Positions 35,906 to 44,868 of a stretch of 64,000 nucleotides of DNA are shown piece by piece. Origin of the DNA: Rhizobium sp. 16-449-1b (GTDB taxonomy: Bacteria > Pseudomonadota > Alphaproteobacteria > Rhizobiales > Rhizobiaceae); assembly GCF_017741935.1 (NCBI RefSeq), contig NZ_JAGHMH010000028.1, positions 310,001 through 374,000 on the forward strand, given 5' to 3'. Position numbers and translations under genes: made by a program. The notes beneath the pieces are model-generated. The model searched no databases, was not told where the DNA came from, and was given only the letters and a program-made list of their open reading frames with translations. Positions within the stretch are counted from its first letter, which is position 1. Each line of letters begins with the position of its first letter.

Positions 35906-37414
35906 TCAGTTCCTGGGCATCCACCAATTGGTGCGGCTGCCGATATGCATGTTGAGCGTCTTCGTCTCGGTGTAATCCTCCACCGCATGGCGGCCGAGCT
36001 CGCGTCCGAGGCCGGACTGCTTGTATCCCCCGAACGGCAGCTCCGATGCGCCGTCCATGAATGTGTTCATCCAGACGGTTCCCGCGCGTACTCTACGCCC
36101 GATTGTCAGGCATGTATCGAAATCCTTGCTCCAGACGCCGGCCGAGAGGCCGTAATCAATGGAGTTGGCAATCTCGATCGCCTCCTCGGTGGTCTCGAAG
36201 GTGAGGACCGAGAGAACGGGGCCGAACACCTCCTCGCGCGCGACGGTCATCCCCGGCGTAACCTGAGAGAGAATGGTCGGCGCCATGAACTGGCCCATGC
36301 CCAGATCAAGCGCACCACCGCCATGGGCGACTTCGGCGCCGGCGCTCTTTGCCGCCGCGACGTAGCCGGCGATCTTGTCGAAATGCTGCGGCGTGATGAT
36401 CGCGCCGACCTGGGTCGTCGGGTCGAGGGGGTCGCCGACCTTCACATGCTTGGCGAGCGCCGCCACGCGCGCCACGACATCGCTGGCGATGGACTTGTGA
36501 AGTATCAGACGGGAGCCTGCATTGCAGCACTCGCCGGCGTTGAAATAAGCGCCGAACACGGCCGCGTCGCTGAAGGCGTCGAGGTCCGCATCCGGGAACA
36601 CGATCTGCGGGTTTTTGCCGCCGAGCTCCAGAGAGACCTTCTTCAGCGTTTGCGCCGCATTGGTCATCGTCAGCTTACCAACGCCGGTCGAGCCTGTGAA
36701 CGAAACCATGTCGACGTCGGGATGCGACGTCATGATCGCCCCGACTTCGGCGCCCGTGCCGGTCACGATGTTGACGACGCCATCGGGCACACCGGCTTCC
36801 TGCAGGATTTCGCCGAGCACGATCGTCGAGCCCGATGTCAGTTCCGATGGCTTGACCACGCAGGTGCAGCCTGCGGCGAGCGCGAAGGGCAGCTTCTGGC
36901 CGACGATCAGGAACGGGAAATTCCACGGCGTGATGATCGAGACGACACCGATCGCCTCGCGCAGCACGACACCCAGCGTTCCGTCGCCGAGCGTGTTGTA
37001 GCTTTCGCCATGCAGATCGCGGGCAAGGGCGGCGGCATAGCGCCAGATATCGACCGATCCCGCGATCTCGCCCTTGACCTGGCTGATCGGCTTGCCGGCC
37101 TCGATCGCGTCGAGATAGGCAAGTTCATCGGCCCTCGCGGCAATGAGGTCGGCTGCCTTGAGCAAGATGGCGGAGCGCTCGGATGCTGTCATGCGCGGCC
37201 AAGGGCCGGTGTCGAATGACTTGCGGGCCGCGGCAATGGCACCCTCGGCGTCGGCCTTGGAACCAGCCTGAAAGCGGCTGACGACGACGCCGTGGCTCGG
37301 TGCGACCCGCTCGATCGGCGCGGCATTGCCGGAGATCCATTTGCCGTCGATCAGCATCTTGAAGTCGCGGATCGTTTGATTGGCGAGCGCCTTCGGGGTG
37401 ACCAGAACCGTCAT
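35906..37414 (-). CDS. NAD(P)-dependent aldehyde dehydrogenase
   Basis: This is a classical ALDH of about 502 residues: ITPWNFPFLIVGQKLPFALAAG, VSFTGSTGVGKL, VSLELGGKNPQIVF (Glu) and FNAGECCNAGSRL (catalytic Cys), followed by EEVFGPVLSVLTF. ATG 37414 shares a base with the upstream stop (TAATG) and has GGGAGA at good spacing; ATG 37420 is the alternative. It would oxidise the aldehyde made by a GMC or other dehydrogenase to a carboxylate. Confidence 0.93.
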   Translation of the reverse strand: MTVLVTPKALANQTIRDFKMLIDGKWISGNAAPIERVAPSHGVVVSRFQAGSKADAEGAIAAARKSFDTGPWPRMTASERSAILLKAADLIAARADELAYLDAIEAGKPISQVKGEIAGSVDIWRYAAALARDLHGESYNTLGDGTLGVVLREAIGVVSIITPWNFPFLIVGQKLPFALAAGCTCVVKPSELTSGSTIVLGEILQEAGVPDGVVNIVTGTGAEVGAIMTSHPDVDMVSFTGSTGVGKLTMTNAAQTLKKVSLELGGKNPQIVFPDADLDAFSDAAVFGAYFNAGECCNAGSRLILHKSIASDVVARVAALAKHVKVGDPLDPTTQVGAIITPQHFDKIAGYVAAAKSAGAEVAHGGGALDLGMGQFMAPTILSQVTPGMTVAREEVFGPVLSVLTFETTEEAIEIANSIDYGLSAGVWSKDFDTCLTIGRRVRAGTVWMNTFMDGASELPFGGYKQSGLGRELGRHAVEDYTETKTLNMHIGSRTNWWMPRN

Positions 37415-38193
37415 TACCATTCTCCCTTGAACTGTGCCGGGCGTTTCTCGCTGAATGCGGTCACGCCTTCCTTGAGGTCGCCCGTTTTGGCGACCAGGAT
37501 CGAACCGAGCGCTTCCACCGCCGTGCCGTTGTCCTCGCCATTGGCCGACGCGATCATCAGCTTGGTGATCTCGAGTGCGGCGGGTCCGCGTGTCGCGACG
37601 CGGCGCGCGTAGTCTTTTGCCGCGTCGACGGCGGTGCCCGTGGCCACGACCATGTCGACGATGCCGAACTGGCGGGCTTCCTCGGCCGTGAAGATCTCGC
37701 CGCCCAGCGCCATGCGGCGGACGATCTGTGCGCCGAACCGCTTGACGAGACGCTGCGTGCCCGACCAGCCGGGGATCATGCCGAGGCCCGTTTCCGGAAG
37801 GCCGATCTTGATCTGCTCTTCGGCGATCCTGATATCGGCAAGGCCTGCCAACTCCAGCCCGCCGCCGAGCGCGTGTCCGTTCAGCGCCGCGATCAGGGGA
37901 ACGCGAAGCGTGGCGAGCCGCTCGAAGACACGATGGCCGTAGCGGACCCAGGCATGCCCGAACTCCTGCGGCGCCATATGCCCCCAGGACTTGATGTCTC
38001 CGCCTGCCGAGAAAGCCTTGCCTTCGCCGGTGAGGATTGCGACATGCACATCCGGATTGGCTTCCACCGCGTCGGCGGCTTCCGACAGAGCCTTCAGCAT
38101 GTCGAGGTCGAGTGCGTTCAGCTTCTCGGGCCGCGATACGGTCATGATGGCAAGTGAGCCGTCGATATCGACGCGCACGGTTCCGCTAGTCAT
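37414..38193 (-). CDS. Enoyl-CoA hydratase/isomerase family protein
   Basis: This 259-residue crotonase-fold protein has AFSAGGDIKSWG (oxyanion hole), ALNGHALGGGLELAGLADIRIA and LPETGLGMIPGWSGTQRLVKRFG. The two Glu of hydratases (GLELAG and LPET) are both present, which favours hydratase activity. It overlaps the CoA-transferase gene by 8 bp. Confidence 0.92.
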   Translation of the reverse strand: MTSGTVRVDIDGSLAIMTVSRPEKLNALDLDMLKALSEAADAVEANPDVHVAILTGEGKAFSAGGDIKSWGHMAPQEFGHAWVRYGHRVFERLATLRVPLIAALNGHALGGGLELAGLADIRIAEEQIKIGLPETGLGMIPGWSGTQRLVKRFGAQIVRRMALGGEIFTAEEARQFGIVDMVVATGTAVDAAKDYARRVATRGPAALEITKLMIASANGEDNGTAVEALGSILVAKTGDLKEGVTAFSEKRPAQFKGEW

Positions 38194-39799
38194 GGAAGGT
38201 GCCCTCCAGAACGCGCGCGCTTTTCACCGGCAGCGACAATCCGATCGGCTCTTCGGCAAACAGCCTGGCGTCCATCACCTTGAGGTCCTTGGCGACCGAG
38301 AGTGGGAATTCCGACTGATTCAGAATATGCGTCTGCAGGTCGATGCCGGGTGCGATCTCGGTAAGGACGATACCGTCCGCGGTGAGCTTCATCACGCAGC
38401 GCTCGGTCACATAGGTGATGTCCTGTCCCTGCTCGATCGCCCGGCGGCCGGAGAAGGTCACATGCTCGACCTCGTTGACCAGCTTCTTCAGCTTGCCTTC
38501 CTTCTCGATGACAAGCTTGCCATCGGCGATGCCGAGCTTGGCGCCGGCATTGAACATGCCGGAGAAGACGATCTTGCGGGCGCGTGCGGTGATATCGACG
38601 AAGCCGCCGGCTCCGGCCGTCACATGAGGGCGGAAGGAGAGCTTCGAGACGTTGACCGAGCCATCCCGGCCGATCTCCAGGAAGGAGAGCAGCGACGCAT
38701 CGAAACCGCCACCCTGGAAATAGGTGAACTGGTAGGGCGATGGCATGTAGGCATCGGCGTTCGAGGCGCAGCCGAAGGCGAAGTCGAGCAGCGGAACGCC
38801 ACCGACCGCACCTTGCTCGATCACCCAGGTGACGGCCCCGTGCTGTCCCTCTTCCATGAGAATGCGCGGTACATTTGCCGAGATGCCGAAGCCGAGATTG
38901 ACGCAGCTATTGGCCTGAAGCTCCTGCGCGACGCGTCGTGCAATCACCTTCTGGATGTTGAATTCGGGCACACGGAACGTATCGAGCGGGCGGAAGATTT
39001 CGCCTGAAATCGCGGGATCGTAGAGCGTCTGTGTCGTCTGCTTCTGCTCTGGATCGACGATGACGTAGTCCACCAGCATGCCCGGTACGCGCACGTCATG
39101 CGGCTTCAGCGAGCCCTGCTTGGTGACGCGCTTGACCTGCGCGATGACGATGCCGCCATTGTTGCGCGCGGCAAGCGCCTGGTCGAGCCCGCCCAGATAG
39201 GCACCCTCGTGCTCATAGGTCAGGTTGCCGTGCTCATCGGCCGTCGTTGCCCTGACGATCGTGACATCAGGGGTGATCGCCGGGAAAAACAGCCAGTCGT
39301 CTTCCTCGAAGGAGACGCGCTTGACCACGGGCGTTTCCTGGGCGGCGGCGTTCATGGCGCAGCCCTGGCGCTTCGGGTCCACGAAGGTGTCCATTCCGAC
39401 TTTCGTCAGAACGCCAGGCCGCTTGGCGGCCGCCTCGCGGTGCATGTCGAACATCACGCCGGAGGGAATATTGTAGGCCGGGATTTCGTTGCCTGATATC
39501 ATCTGCCAGATCAGGGGCGGTTCGGCGGTCGACGGGCCGGAAGGGTAGGAGCCACCGATGATCCGCTTCAGGAGACCTTTGCGCGCAATGTGGTCGATGC
39601 CTTTGATCCCGCTCATGTCGCCGGCGGCGATCGGGTGCAGCGTGGTGATGTCGCGCGGATGACCTGTTGCTTCGAAACGCTCGCCGATCGCTTTCAGCAT
39701 CAGGTCGGGGCAGCCGAGGCCGCTGGAGGAAGAGACCGAAACGACGGCGCCATCGGGGATCAGGTCAGCAGCTTGCGATGGGGTGATATGCTTGTTCAT
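38186..39799 (-). CDS. Family I CoA-transferase (fused alpha-beta, acetate/propionate type)
   Basis: This protein of about 537 residues contains both CoA-transferase halves in one chain, as in propionate and acetate CoA-transferases. The N-terminal half has IPDGAVVSVSSSSGLGCPD and the C-terminal half has VNLGFGISANVPRIL and VIEQGAVGGVPLLDFAFG, where the Glu of EQG is the acyl carrier. It would activate a carboxylate to its CoA ester. A TTG at 39808 overlapping the upstream stop is an alternative start. Confidence 0.92.
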   Translation of the reverse strand: MNKHITPSQAADLIPDGAVVSVSSSSGLGCPDLMLKAIGERFEATGHPRDITTLHPIAAGDMSGIKGIDHIARKGLLKRIIGGSYPSGPSTAEPPLIWQMISGNEIPAYNIPSGVMFDMHREAAAKRPGVLTKVGMDTFVDPKRQGCAMNAAAQETPVVKRVSFEEDDWLFFPAITPDVTIVRATTADEHGNLTYEHEGAYLGGLDQALAARNNGGIVIAQVKRVTKQGSLKPHDVRVPGMLVDYVIVDPEQKQTTQTLYDPAISGEIFRPLDTFRVPEFNIQKVIARRVAQELQANSCVNLGFGISANVPRILMEEGQHGAVTWVIEQGAVGGVPLLDFAFGCASNADAYMPSPYQFTYFQGGGFDASLLSFLEIGRDGSVNVSKLSFRPHVTAGAGGFVDITARARKIVFSGMFNAGAKLGIADGKLVIEKEGKLKKLVNEVEHVTFSGRRAIEQGQDITYVTERCVMKLTADGIVLTEIAPGIDLQTHILNQSEFPLSVAKDLKVMDARLFAEEPIGLSLPVKSARVLEGTFHD

Positions 39800-39804
39800 C
39801 TCTC

Positions 39805-40809
39805 TCAAAGTCCTGTCTTGACCGGCACCGCAGCGCCGGTGCGCGCCGCTTGCGCGACCGCGAGACCTGTCGCGAGCGACCAGATGCCATCCTTGGCCGT
39901 TGCCGACGGCCTGCCATTGCCGGCGACGGCGGCGTGAAACGCGGTGAGCGCGGTCTCGTAGAGATTGCCGCCGCTAACCGGCAGCGACTGCTCGCCGTCT
40001 GCGGTCCGCAAGGTCACCGTGCCATCCGGCCGCTGGGTCATCACATTGCGACCGATCAGCGAGCCCTCGGTGCCGTGCACCTCCAAGCCGGTCTCGGCGT
40101 ATTTCGTGGTGAAGCCGTCGTGGAATTGCGCGATGATATCATCTTCGAAGCGCATAACGCCCATGACGGCGTCTTCCAGACCTTCCTTGCCCATGCCTCC
40201 GGCCTGCGAAAACGCGATCACCTCGACCGGGTTTCGTCCGAGCACGTAGCGCAGCGTGTCCGTGTCATGCACGGTGATGTCGAGAATGACACCGCCGCCG
40301 GCCTGCGGCTTGTCGAGCCGCCAGCCCTGCAGATGCGGTGGCAGGTAGACGGCGTGGAATACGCGCGCCGAGAGCGGCTTTCCAATCTTGCCGGCTGCGA
40401 TCGCGTCACGCATCGCCCGGTGGGTCGAGGCATTGCGCAGGTGGTGGTTGGTGGCGAGAACCACGCCTGCCTCATCGGCAACCTTGGCCATCGCGTGCGC
40501 ATCCTCAAGAGACAGAGCAAGCGGCTTTTCGCAGAGAATGTGCTTGCCCGCCCGCGCCGCGGCGATTGCCTGGGCGCAGTGCAGCTCGTTGGTGGTCGAG
40601 ATATAGACGGCATCGATCTCGGGCTCGGAGAGCAGAGCGTCGAGATCGGAGATATGCTTGCCGATATTGTTCTCGGCGGCATACGAGCGGGCGCGCTCCG
40701 GGCTGGTGCTCATGACGGAGACAACCTCGCCGCCGGTAGCGCGAATTGCTCCGATCACCCATTCGCGCGCGATCGTACTCGCGCCGATGAGACCCCAACG
40801 AACCGTCAT
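39805..40809 (-). CDS. Gfo/Idh/MocA-family oxidoreductase
   Basis: This 334-residue protein has an N-terminal Rossmann fold (WGLIGASTIAREWVIGAIRATGG), VYISTTNELHCAQAIAAARAGKHILCEKPLALS (the EKP motif) and the C-terminal alpha/beta domain with LDITVHDTDTLRYVLG (conserved His/Asp). Members oxidise or reduce sugars and cyclitols with NAD(P). It overlaps the LacI gene by 4 bp. Confidence 0.92.
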   Translation of the reverse strand: MTVRWGLIGASTIAREWVIGAIRATGGEVVSVMSTSPERARSYAAENNIGKHISDLDALLSEPEIDAVYISTTNELHCAQAIAAARAGKHILCEKPLALSLEDAHAMAKVADEAGVVLATNHHLRNASTHRAMRDAIAAGKIGKPLSARVFHAVYLPPHLQGWRLDKPQAGGGVILDITVHDTDTLRYVLGRNPVEVIAFSQAGGMGKEGLEDAVMGVMRFEDDIIAQFHDGFTTKYAETGLEVHGTEGSLIGRNVMTQRPDGTVTLRTADGEQSLPVSGGNLYETALTAFHAAVAGNGRPSATAKDGIWSLATGLAVAQAARTGAAVPVKTGL

Positions 40810-41852
40810 GCCATTTTCCTCCCAGGCTTGTTCATCGCCGCGCCGCAGCTTTCGCGCACGATCAGGCGCACCGAGCTCACGGCCGATTCCGCTTCCGGTT
40901 TTCCGGCGTTGATCTGCTTCAGCAGCATCTGTGCTGCGCGTTGGCCGATCCCTTGCGGATCGACCGAGATGGTGGTCAGTGCCGGCACCGTGGTTTTCGC
41001 CTCGATCACATCGTCGAAACCGACGACGGCGAAGTCCTTGCCGGGTTCGATGCGGCGTGCTCTCAGCCCGTCACAGACCCCGAAGGCCACCGCATCGTTG
41101 AAACAGACGGCGGCCGTCGGCGGCTCGGGCATGGCCATGGCGCGGGCAAGCGCATCGACGCCGCCAGCGCGCGATGGCGCGGACGAGACGACAAGCTCCT
41201 CTTGGAAGCCGGTGCCGGTTTTCGACATGGCGTCGCGATAGCCGCCCAGGCGCTCATCGAAGACGGCTGTGTCGGGAAAGCCACCCACGAAGGCGATGCG
41301 GCTGTGGCCGAGTGCGGCGAGATGTTCGACGGCGGCGAAGGTGCCGGCATGATTGTCGGAGACGAGCGATGAGACCTTGGCGCCGGGAATGTTGCGCACG
41401 ACGAGCACGACGGGAATGCCGGCCATCACCAGCGGCTTCAGGTCAACTGCTTCAGTGCCGCGCGCTGGCGAGATGATCAGGCCCGAGACGCCGTGTTCGC
41501 GCATCGAGGCGATGACCTCTCGCTGGCGATCGATGCTCTCGCTGGTGTTGGACAGGAACTGCACGAAGCCGGCCGACTGCACCACCGTGTCGACGCCCAC
41601 GGCCAGTTCGGCGAAGAAGCTGTTGGTCAGGTCGTTGACGACGATGCCGATGATCTTCGATCGCGCATTCGCCTGGCGAAGGTTCGCCGCGCCGCGATTA
41701 TACACATAGCCAAGTTCCCGCATCACTGCATTGACCTTCGTGCGGGTGCTCTCGTTCACCAGGGGCGAGGCTTGCAGCACCAGCGAGACTGTCGACTTGG
41801 AAACGCCGGCAGCCTTCGCGATGTCGATGACGGTGACCCGTCCCTTGCCCAT
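40806..41852 (-). CDS. LacI/GalR-family regulator
   Basis: This 348-residue regulator has the helix-turn-helix VTVIDIAKAAGVSKSTVSLVLQASPLVNESTRTKV at the N-terminus and hinge YVYNRGAANLR, followed by a periplasmic-binding-like ligand domain. ATG 41852 follows GGGAGGAC. It is the first gene of the leftward catabolic operon and faces the DUF993 gene across a 271-bp gap with two operator-like palindromes, so it likely represses both directions until an inducer arrives (inference). Confidence 0.94.
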   Translation of the reverse strand: MGKGRVTVIDIAKAAGVSKSTVSLVLQASPLVNESTRTKVNAVMRELGYVYNRGAANLRQANARSKIIGIVVNDLTNSFFAELAVGVDTVVQSAGFVQFLSNTSESIDRQREVIASMREHGVSGLIISPARGTEAVDLKPLVMAGIPVVLVVRNIPGAKVSSLVSDNHAGTFAAVEHLAALGHSRIAFVGGFPDTAVFDERLGGYRDAMSKTGTGFQEELVVSSAPSRAGGVDALARAMAMPEPPTAAVCFNDAVAFGVCDGLRARRIEPGKDFAVVGFDDVIEAKTTVPALTTISVDPQGIGQRAAQMLLKQINAGKPEAESAVSSVRLIVRESCGAAMNKPGRKMA

Positions 41853-41894
41853 GAATGTCCTCCCTTGGTCTGCGCCAATTTTCACTGTTAATAA

Positions 41895-41908
41895 TTGGAA
41901 CGTTCCAA
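41895..41908. promoter_or_regulatory. LacI-type operator 1 (proximal to regulator)
   Basis: TTGGAACGTTCCAA is a perfect 14-bp palindrome with a central CG, the usual LacI/GalR architecture. It lies 43-56 bp upstream of the regulator ATG at 41852, in position to block its promoter. It shares the half-site TTGGAAC with operator 2. Confidence 0.8.
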
Positions 41909-42072
41909 CTTTGTCAAGCGGAGTTAATCGAGCGGCGCCGATGTCTGCGGGTGAATTCACCGGAAAGCATCTGTTGCGGTGCAAAATGGCACAAAAGCAA
42001 TCAATTTTATCGCTGGATAACGCCTCTAGAGCGATAAGCGGCGCCTTACTTTTGATGTCGAAACAGGCTTGC

Positions 42073-42092
42073 AATTTGGAACGATCCAAATT
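42073..42092. promoter_or_regulatory. LacI-type operator 2 (proximal to DUF993 gene)
   Basis: The sequence AATTTGGAACGATCCAAATT pairs at 9 of 10 positions around a central CG. It lies 32-51 bp upstream of the DUF993 ATG. Its centre is 181 bp from the centre of operator 1, a distance that could allow looping (inference). Confidence 0.8.
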
Positions 42093-42123
42093 ATTGCATT
42101 GTCCACGTCTTGAGGAGGACCCC

Positions 42124-43290
42124 ATGAGCTTGACCTTGAATCTGCCTGACGCCGATGGTGCTGTTCGCGAATATCGCCTTGTCGGAACCCCGATCGAGCG
42201 GCCGTCCAAGCCACCGGTATTCAATCGGATTGCCTATGCGGCGGCGCACGTCGTCTCCGATCCGCGCCGGGATTCGGACCCCTGGGGGAAGCCGGCGATC
42301 GACTGGGATACGACGATTGCCTTCAGGCGCCATCTCTGGAGCCTGGGTTTCAAGATCGCCGAAGCCATGGATACCTCGCAGCGCGGGATGGGGCTTGATT
42401 GGGCAGGCGCGCAGGAGCTCATTCGTCGTTCGCTGGAAGAGGCGCGCCATGTCGAGGGCGCCGATCTTGCCTGTGGTGCCGGTACGGACCATCTGGCGGC
42501 CGCCGATGCACGCTCGCTGGATGACGTGATCGAGGCCTACGAGACGCAGATCGAATTTGTGGAGAAGAACGGTGGTCGCGCCATCATGATGGCGAGCCGC
42601 GCGCTTGCCCGCGTCGCCAAATCGCCCGACGATTACATCAAGGTCTATAGCCGCATTCTCTCGCAGGCGAAGGATAAGGTCGTCCTGCACTGGCTGGGCG
42701 ACATGTTCGATCCCAACCTTGCCGGCTATTGGGGAAGCGCTGATTTCGAGCCGGCGCTTGCGTGCGCGCTGGATATCATCAGGGAAAACCGGAGCAAGGT
42801 CGAAGGTATCAAGATCTCGTTGCTCGACAACGCCAAGGAAGTGCAGCTTCGCGACCGGCTCCCCGAGGGCGTGATGTGCTTCACCGGCGACGACTTCAAT
42901 TACGCGGAACTGATCGAGGGTGATGGCAAGCGCTACAGCCACGCGCTTCTCGGCATCTTCGACGCCGTGGCGCCATCTGCCTCCAAGGCGCTTGCGTCGC
43001 TGGCTGCGGGAGATACTTCGACGTTCCGCTCGGTGATCGAGCCGACGGTGCCGCTGTCGCGCAAGATCTTCGAGGCGCCGACGCAATATTACAAGGCGGG
43101 CGTGGTCTTCCTGGCGTGGCTGAACGGCCACCAGAGCCATTTCAGCCTGCCTGCCGGCATGCAATCGGCACGCGGCATCAATCACTACGCGGATATCTTC
43201 CGCCTGGCCGACAAGGCAAATGTGCTCGATCGGCCGGAACTGGCGACTGAGCGCATGAAGAACTTCGTGGGTGTCTTTGGCGTGCAATAA
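42124..43290 (+). CDS. DUF993 family protein (DHDPS-like)
   Basis: This 388-residue cytoplasmic protein is recognised as DUF993, an uncharacterised family related to dihydrodipicolinate-synthase-type TIM barrels. Visible features are FNRIAYAAAHVVSDPRRDSDPWG, GTDHLAAADARSLDDVIEAYETQIEFVEKNGGRAIMMASRAL-type helices, KVVLHWLGDMFDPNLAGYWGS and GIKISLLDNAKEV, with a Lys in IKIS where Schiff-base aldolases have one. TGAGGAGGAC precedes the ATG. It is divergent from the catabolic operon and shares its operators, so an aldolase or lyase step of that pathway is likely (inference). Confidence 0.82.
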   Translation: MSLTLNLPDADGAVREYRLVGTPIERPSKPPVFNRIAYAAAHVVSDPRRDSDPWGKPAIDWDTTIAFRRHLWSLGFKIAEAMDTSQRGMGLDWAGAQELIRRSLEEARHVEGADLACGAGTDHLAAADARSLDDVIEAYETQIEFVEKNGGRAIMMASRALARVAKSPDDYIKVYSRILSQAKDKVVLHWLGDMFDPNLAGYWGSADFEPALACALDIIRENRSKVEGIKISLLDNAKEVQLRDRLPEGVMCFTGDDFNYAELIEGDGKRYSHALLGIFDAVAPSASKALASLAAGDTSTFRSVIEPTVPLSRKIFEAPTQYYKAGVVFLAWLNGHQSHFSLPAGMQSARGINHYADIFRLADKANVLDRPELATERMKNFVGVFGVQ

Positions 43291-43337
43291 GCCAGGCGGA
43301 AGGCCGCCCGGCTCACGATGGTCGTATCAATGAATAA

Positions 43338-43367
43338 AAGGACCGGCGTGTGGTGACGCCGGTCCTT
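43338..43367. terminator. Rho-independent terminator between convergent genes
   Basis: AAGGACCGGCGT (43338-43349) and ACGCCGGTCCTT (43356-43367) form a perfect 12-bp stem with a 6-nt loop. Read leftward it is followed by TTTTATTCATT, a good T-tract for the protease gene; read rightward the tail is poor in T. Confidence 0.85.
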
Positions 43368-43374
43368 CCGAACG

Positions 43375-44868
43375 CTAGGCCGCAGCGAAGGGAACAGCCA
43401 CGAAGGTCTTGTTGCCGCCTCGCTGTACGAGGAGCAGCACGGACTTCTTCTCGGTCTTTGCTGCATCCGCCACCGCGTTCTTAGCTTCACTCGCGTCATG
43501 AACGGTCTTGTCGTTCACCGACAGGATGATGTCTCCGGTCTGCAGGCCGGCCTTCGCGGCGGGCTTGTCCGGCGCCACGTTGGCGATGACAGCACCCTCG
43601 ACCTTCTGCGACAGGCCAAGCTGCGCGCGGATATCGGGGGTGAGGTCAGCAAGTGCGACGCCGATCCTCGGTCCGCTCTGCGCATGCTTTTCGGTGCCGC
43701 CGGCACTTGCGAGCTGCTGTCCGTCATCGCCTCCGCCGATCGCGACCTTCAGTTCGACGCTCTTGCCGCCGCGCCAGACGGTCACGGTCTGCTTGTCGCC
43801 GGGCGAGAGGTCGGCCACGAGGCGCGAGAGATCCTTCGGCGATGTCACGCTCTCGCTTCCGACGTTGGTGACAACGTCACCAGCCTTGAGGCCGGCCTTG
43901 GCAGCGGGCGAGCCTTCCGAGACGTCGGCAACCAGCGCGCCTTGCGGCTTGGCAAGGCCGATCGCATCGGCGACATCCTGGGTGACGCCCTGGATCTGAA
44001 CGCCGAGATAGCCGTGCTCGATGGAGCCGTTCTTCTGCAGCTTGGCGACGATCGTCTTGGCTTCATCGGATGGGATCGCGAAGCCGACGCCGACGCTGCC
44101 GCCGTTCGGCGAATAGATGGCGGTGTTAATGCCGACGACATGACCGTCGCGATCAACGAGCGGGCCACCCGAATTGCCGTGGTTGATCGGCGCATCGATC
44201 TGGATGAAGTCGTCATATGGGCCGCTGTGCAGGTCCCTGCCGCGCGCCGATACGATGCCGGCCGTCACGGTGGTGCCGATGCCGAAGGGGTTGCCGATCG
44301 CCAGAATCTGGTCGCCGAGCTTGAGCTTTCCGGAATCGCCCCAGGCGATGGTCGGCAGGGCCTTCGGGGCCTCGATCTTGACCACGGCCAGATCGGCCTT
44401 GGCGTCGGCGCCGATCAGCTTGCCGGGCAGTTCCGTGCCGTCGTCGAGTGTTACCTTGATATCGGTGGCGTTGGCGATGACGTGGTTGTTGGTGACGATG
44501 TAGCCGTCCGGGCTGACGATGAAGCCGGAGCCGAGGGCCTGCGCATGCTCACCCGATTGCGGGGCCTGATGCGGGACCGGAATGCCCTGCTGTTCGAAGA
44601 ACTGCTTGAACTGCTGCTGCATCTCGGAATTGTCGGTGCCGTCGTCGGCGCCCGATGCCTTCATCGTCGTGACGATGGTCACGACCGCCGGCTTGTCGGC
44701 ATCGACGACATCGGCGAACGAGCCGCTGCCGTTGGGGGAGGTGGCGACCGACGCCGGCGACGCTACGGCCGATGACGTTTCGAACGCATAAGGAAGCGAG
44801 GCCGCGCCAACGATGATTGCCGCACCGAGAAGGGCTGCTGACCGGCGGCGATTGAGGATGTTTGACAT
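43375..44868 (-). CDS. Do-family periplasmic serine protease (DegP/MucD-like)
   Basis: This 497-residue protein starts with a signal or anchor segment (RRSAALLGAAIIVGAASLPYAFE). The trypsin-like domain shows the triad His in VTNNHVIANATDIKV, Asp in DAKADLAVVKI and Ser in PINHGNSGGPLVDRDG. Two PDZ domains follow (~300-390, GYLGVQIQGV and ~405-497, IGVALADLTP). It degrades or refolds misfolded envelope proteins. It stands alone; the upstream 513 bp hold its promoter. Confidence 0.94.
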   Translation of the reverse strand: MSNILNRRRSAALLGAAIIVGAASLPYAFETSSAVASPASVATSPNGSGSFADVVDADKPAVVTIVTTMKASGADDGTDNSEMQQQFKQFFEQQGIPVPHQAPQSGEHAQALGSGFIVSPDGYIVTNNHVIANATDIKVTLDDGTELPGKLIGADAKADLAVVKIEAPKALPTIAWGDSGKLKLGDQILAIGNPFGIGTTVTAGIVSARGRDLHSGPYDDFIQIDAPINHGNSGGPLVDRDGHVVGINTAIYSPNGGSVGVGFAIPSDEAKTIVAKLQKNGSIEHGYLGVQIQGVTQDVADAIGLAKPQGALVADVSEGSPAAKAGLKAGDVVTNVGSESVTSPKDLSRLVADLSPGDKQTVTVWRGGKSVELKVAIGGGDDGQQLASAGGTEKHAQSGPRIGVALADLTPDIRAQLGLSQKVEGAVIANVAPDKPAAKAGLQTGDIILSVNDKTVHDASEAKNAVADAAKTEKKSVLLLVQRGGNKTFVAVPFAAA

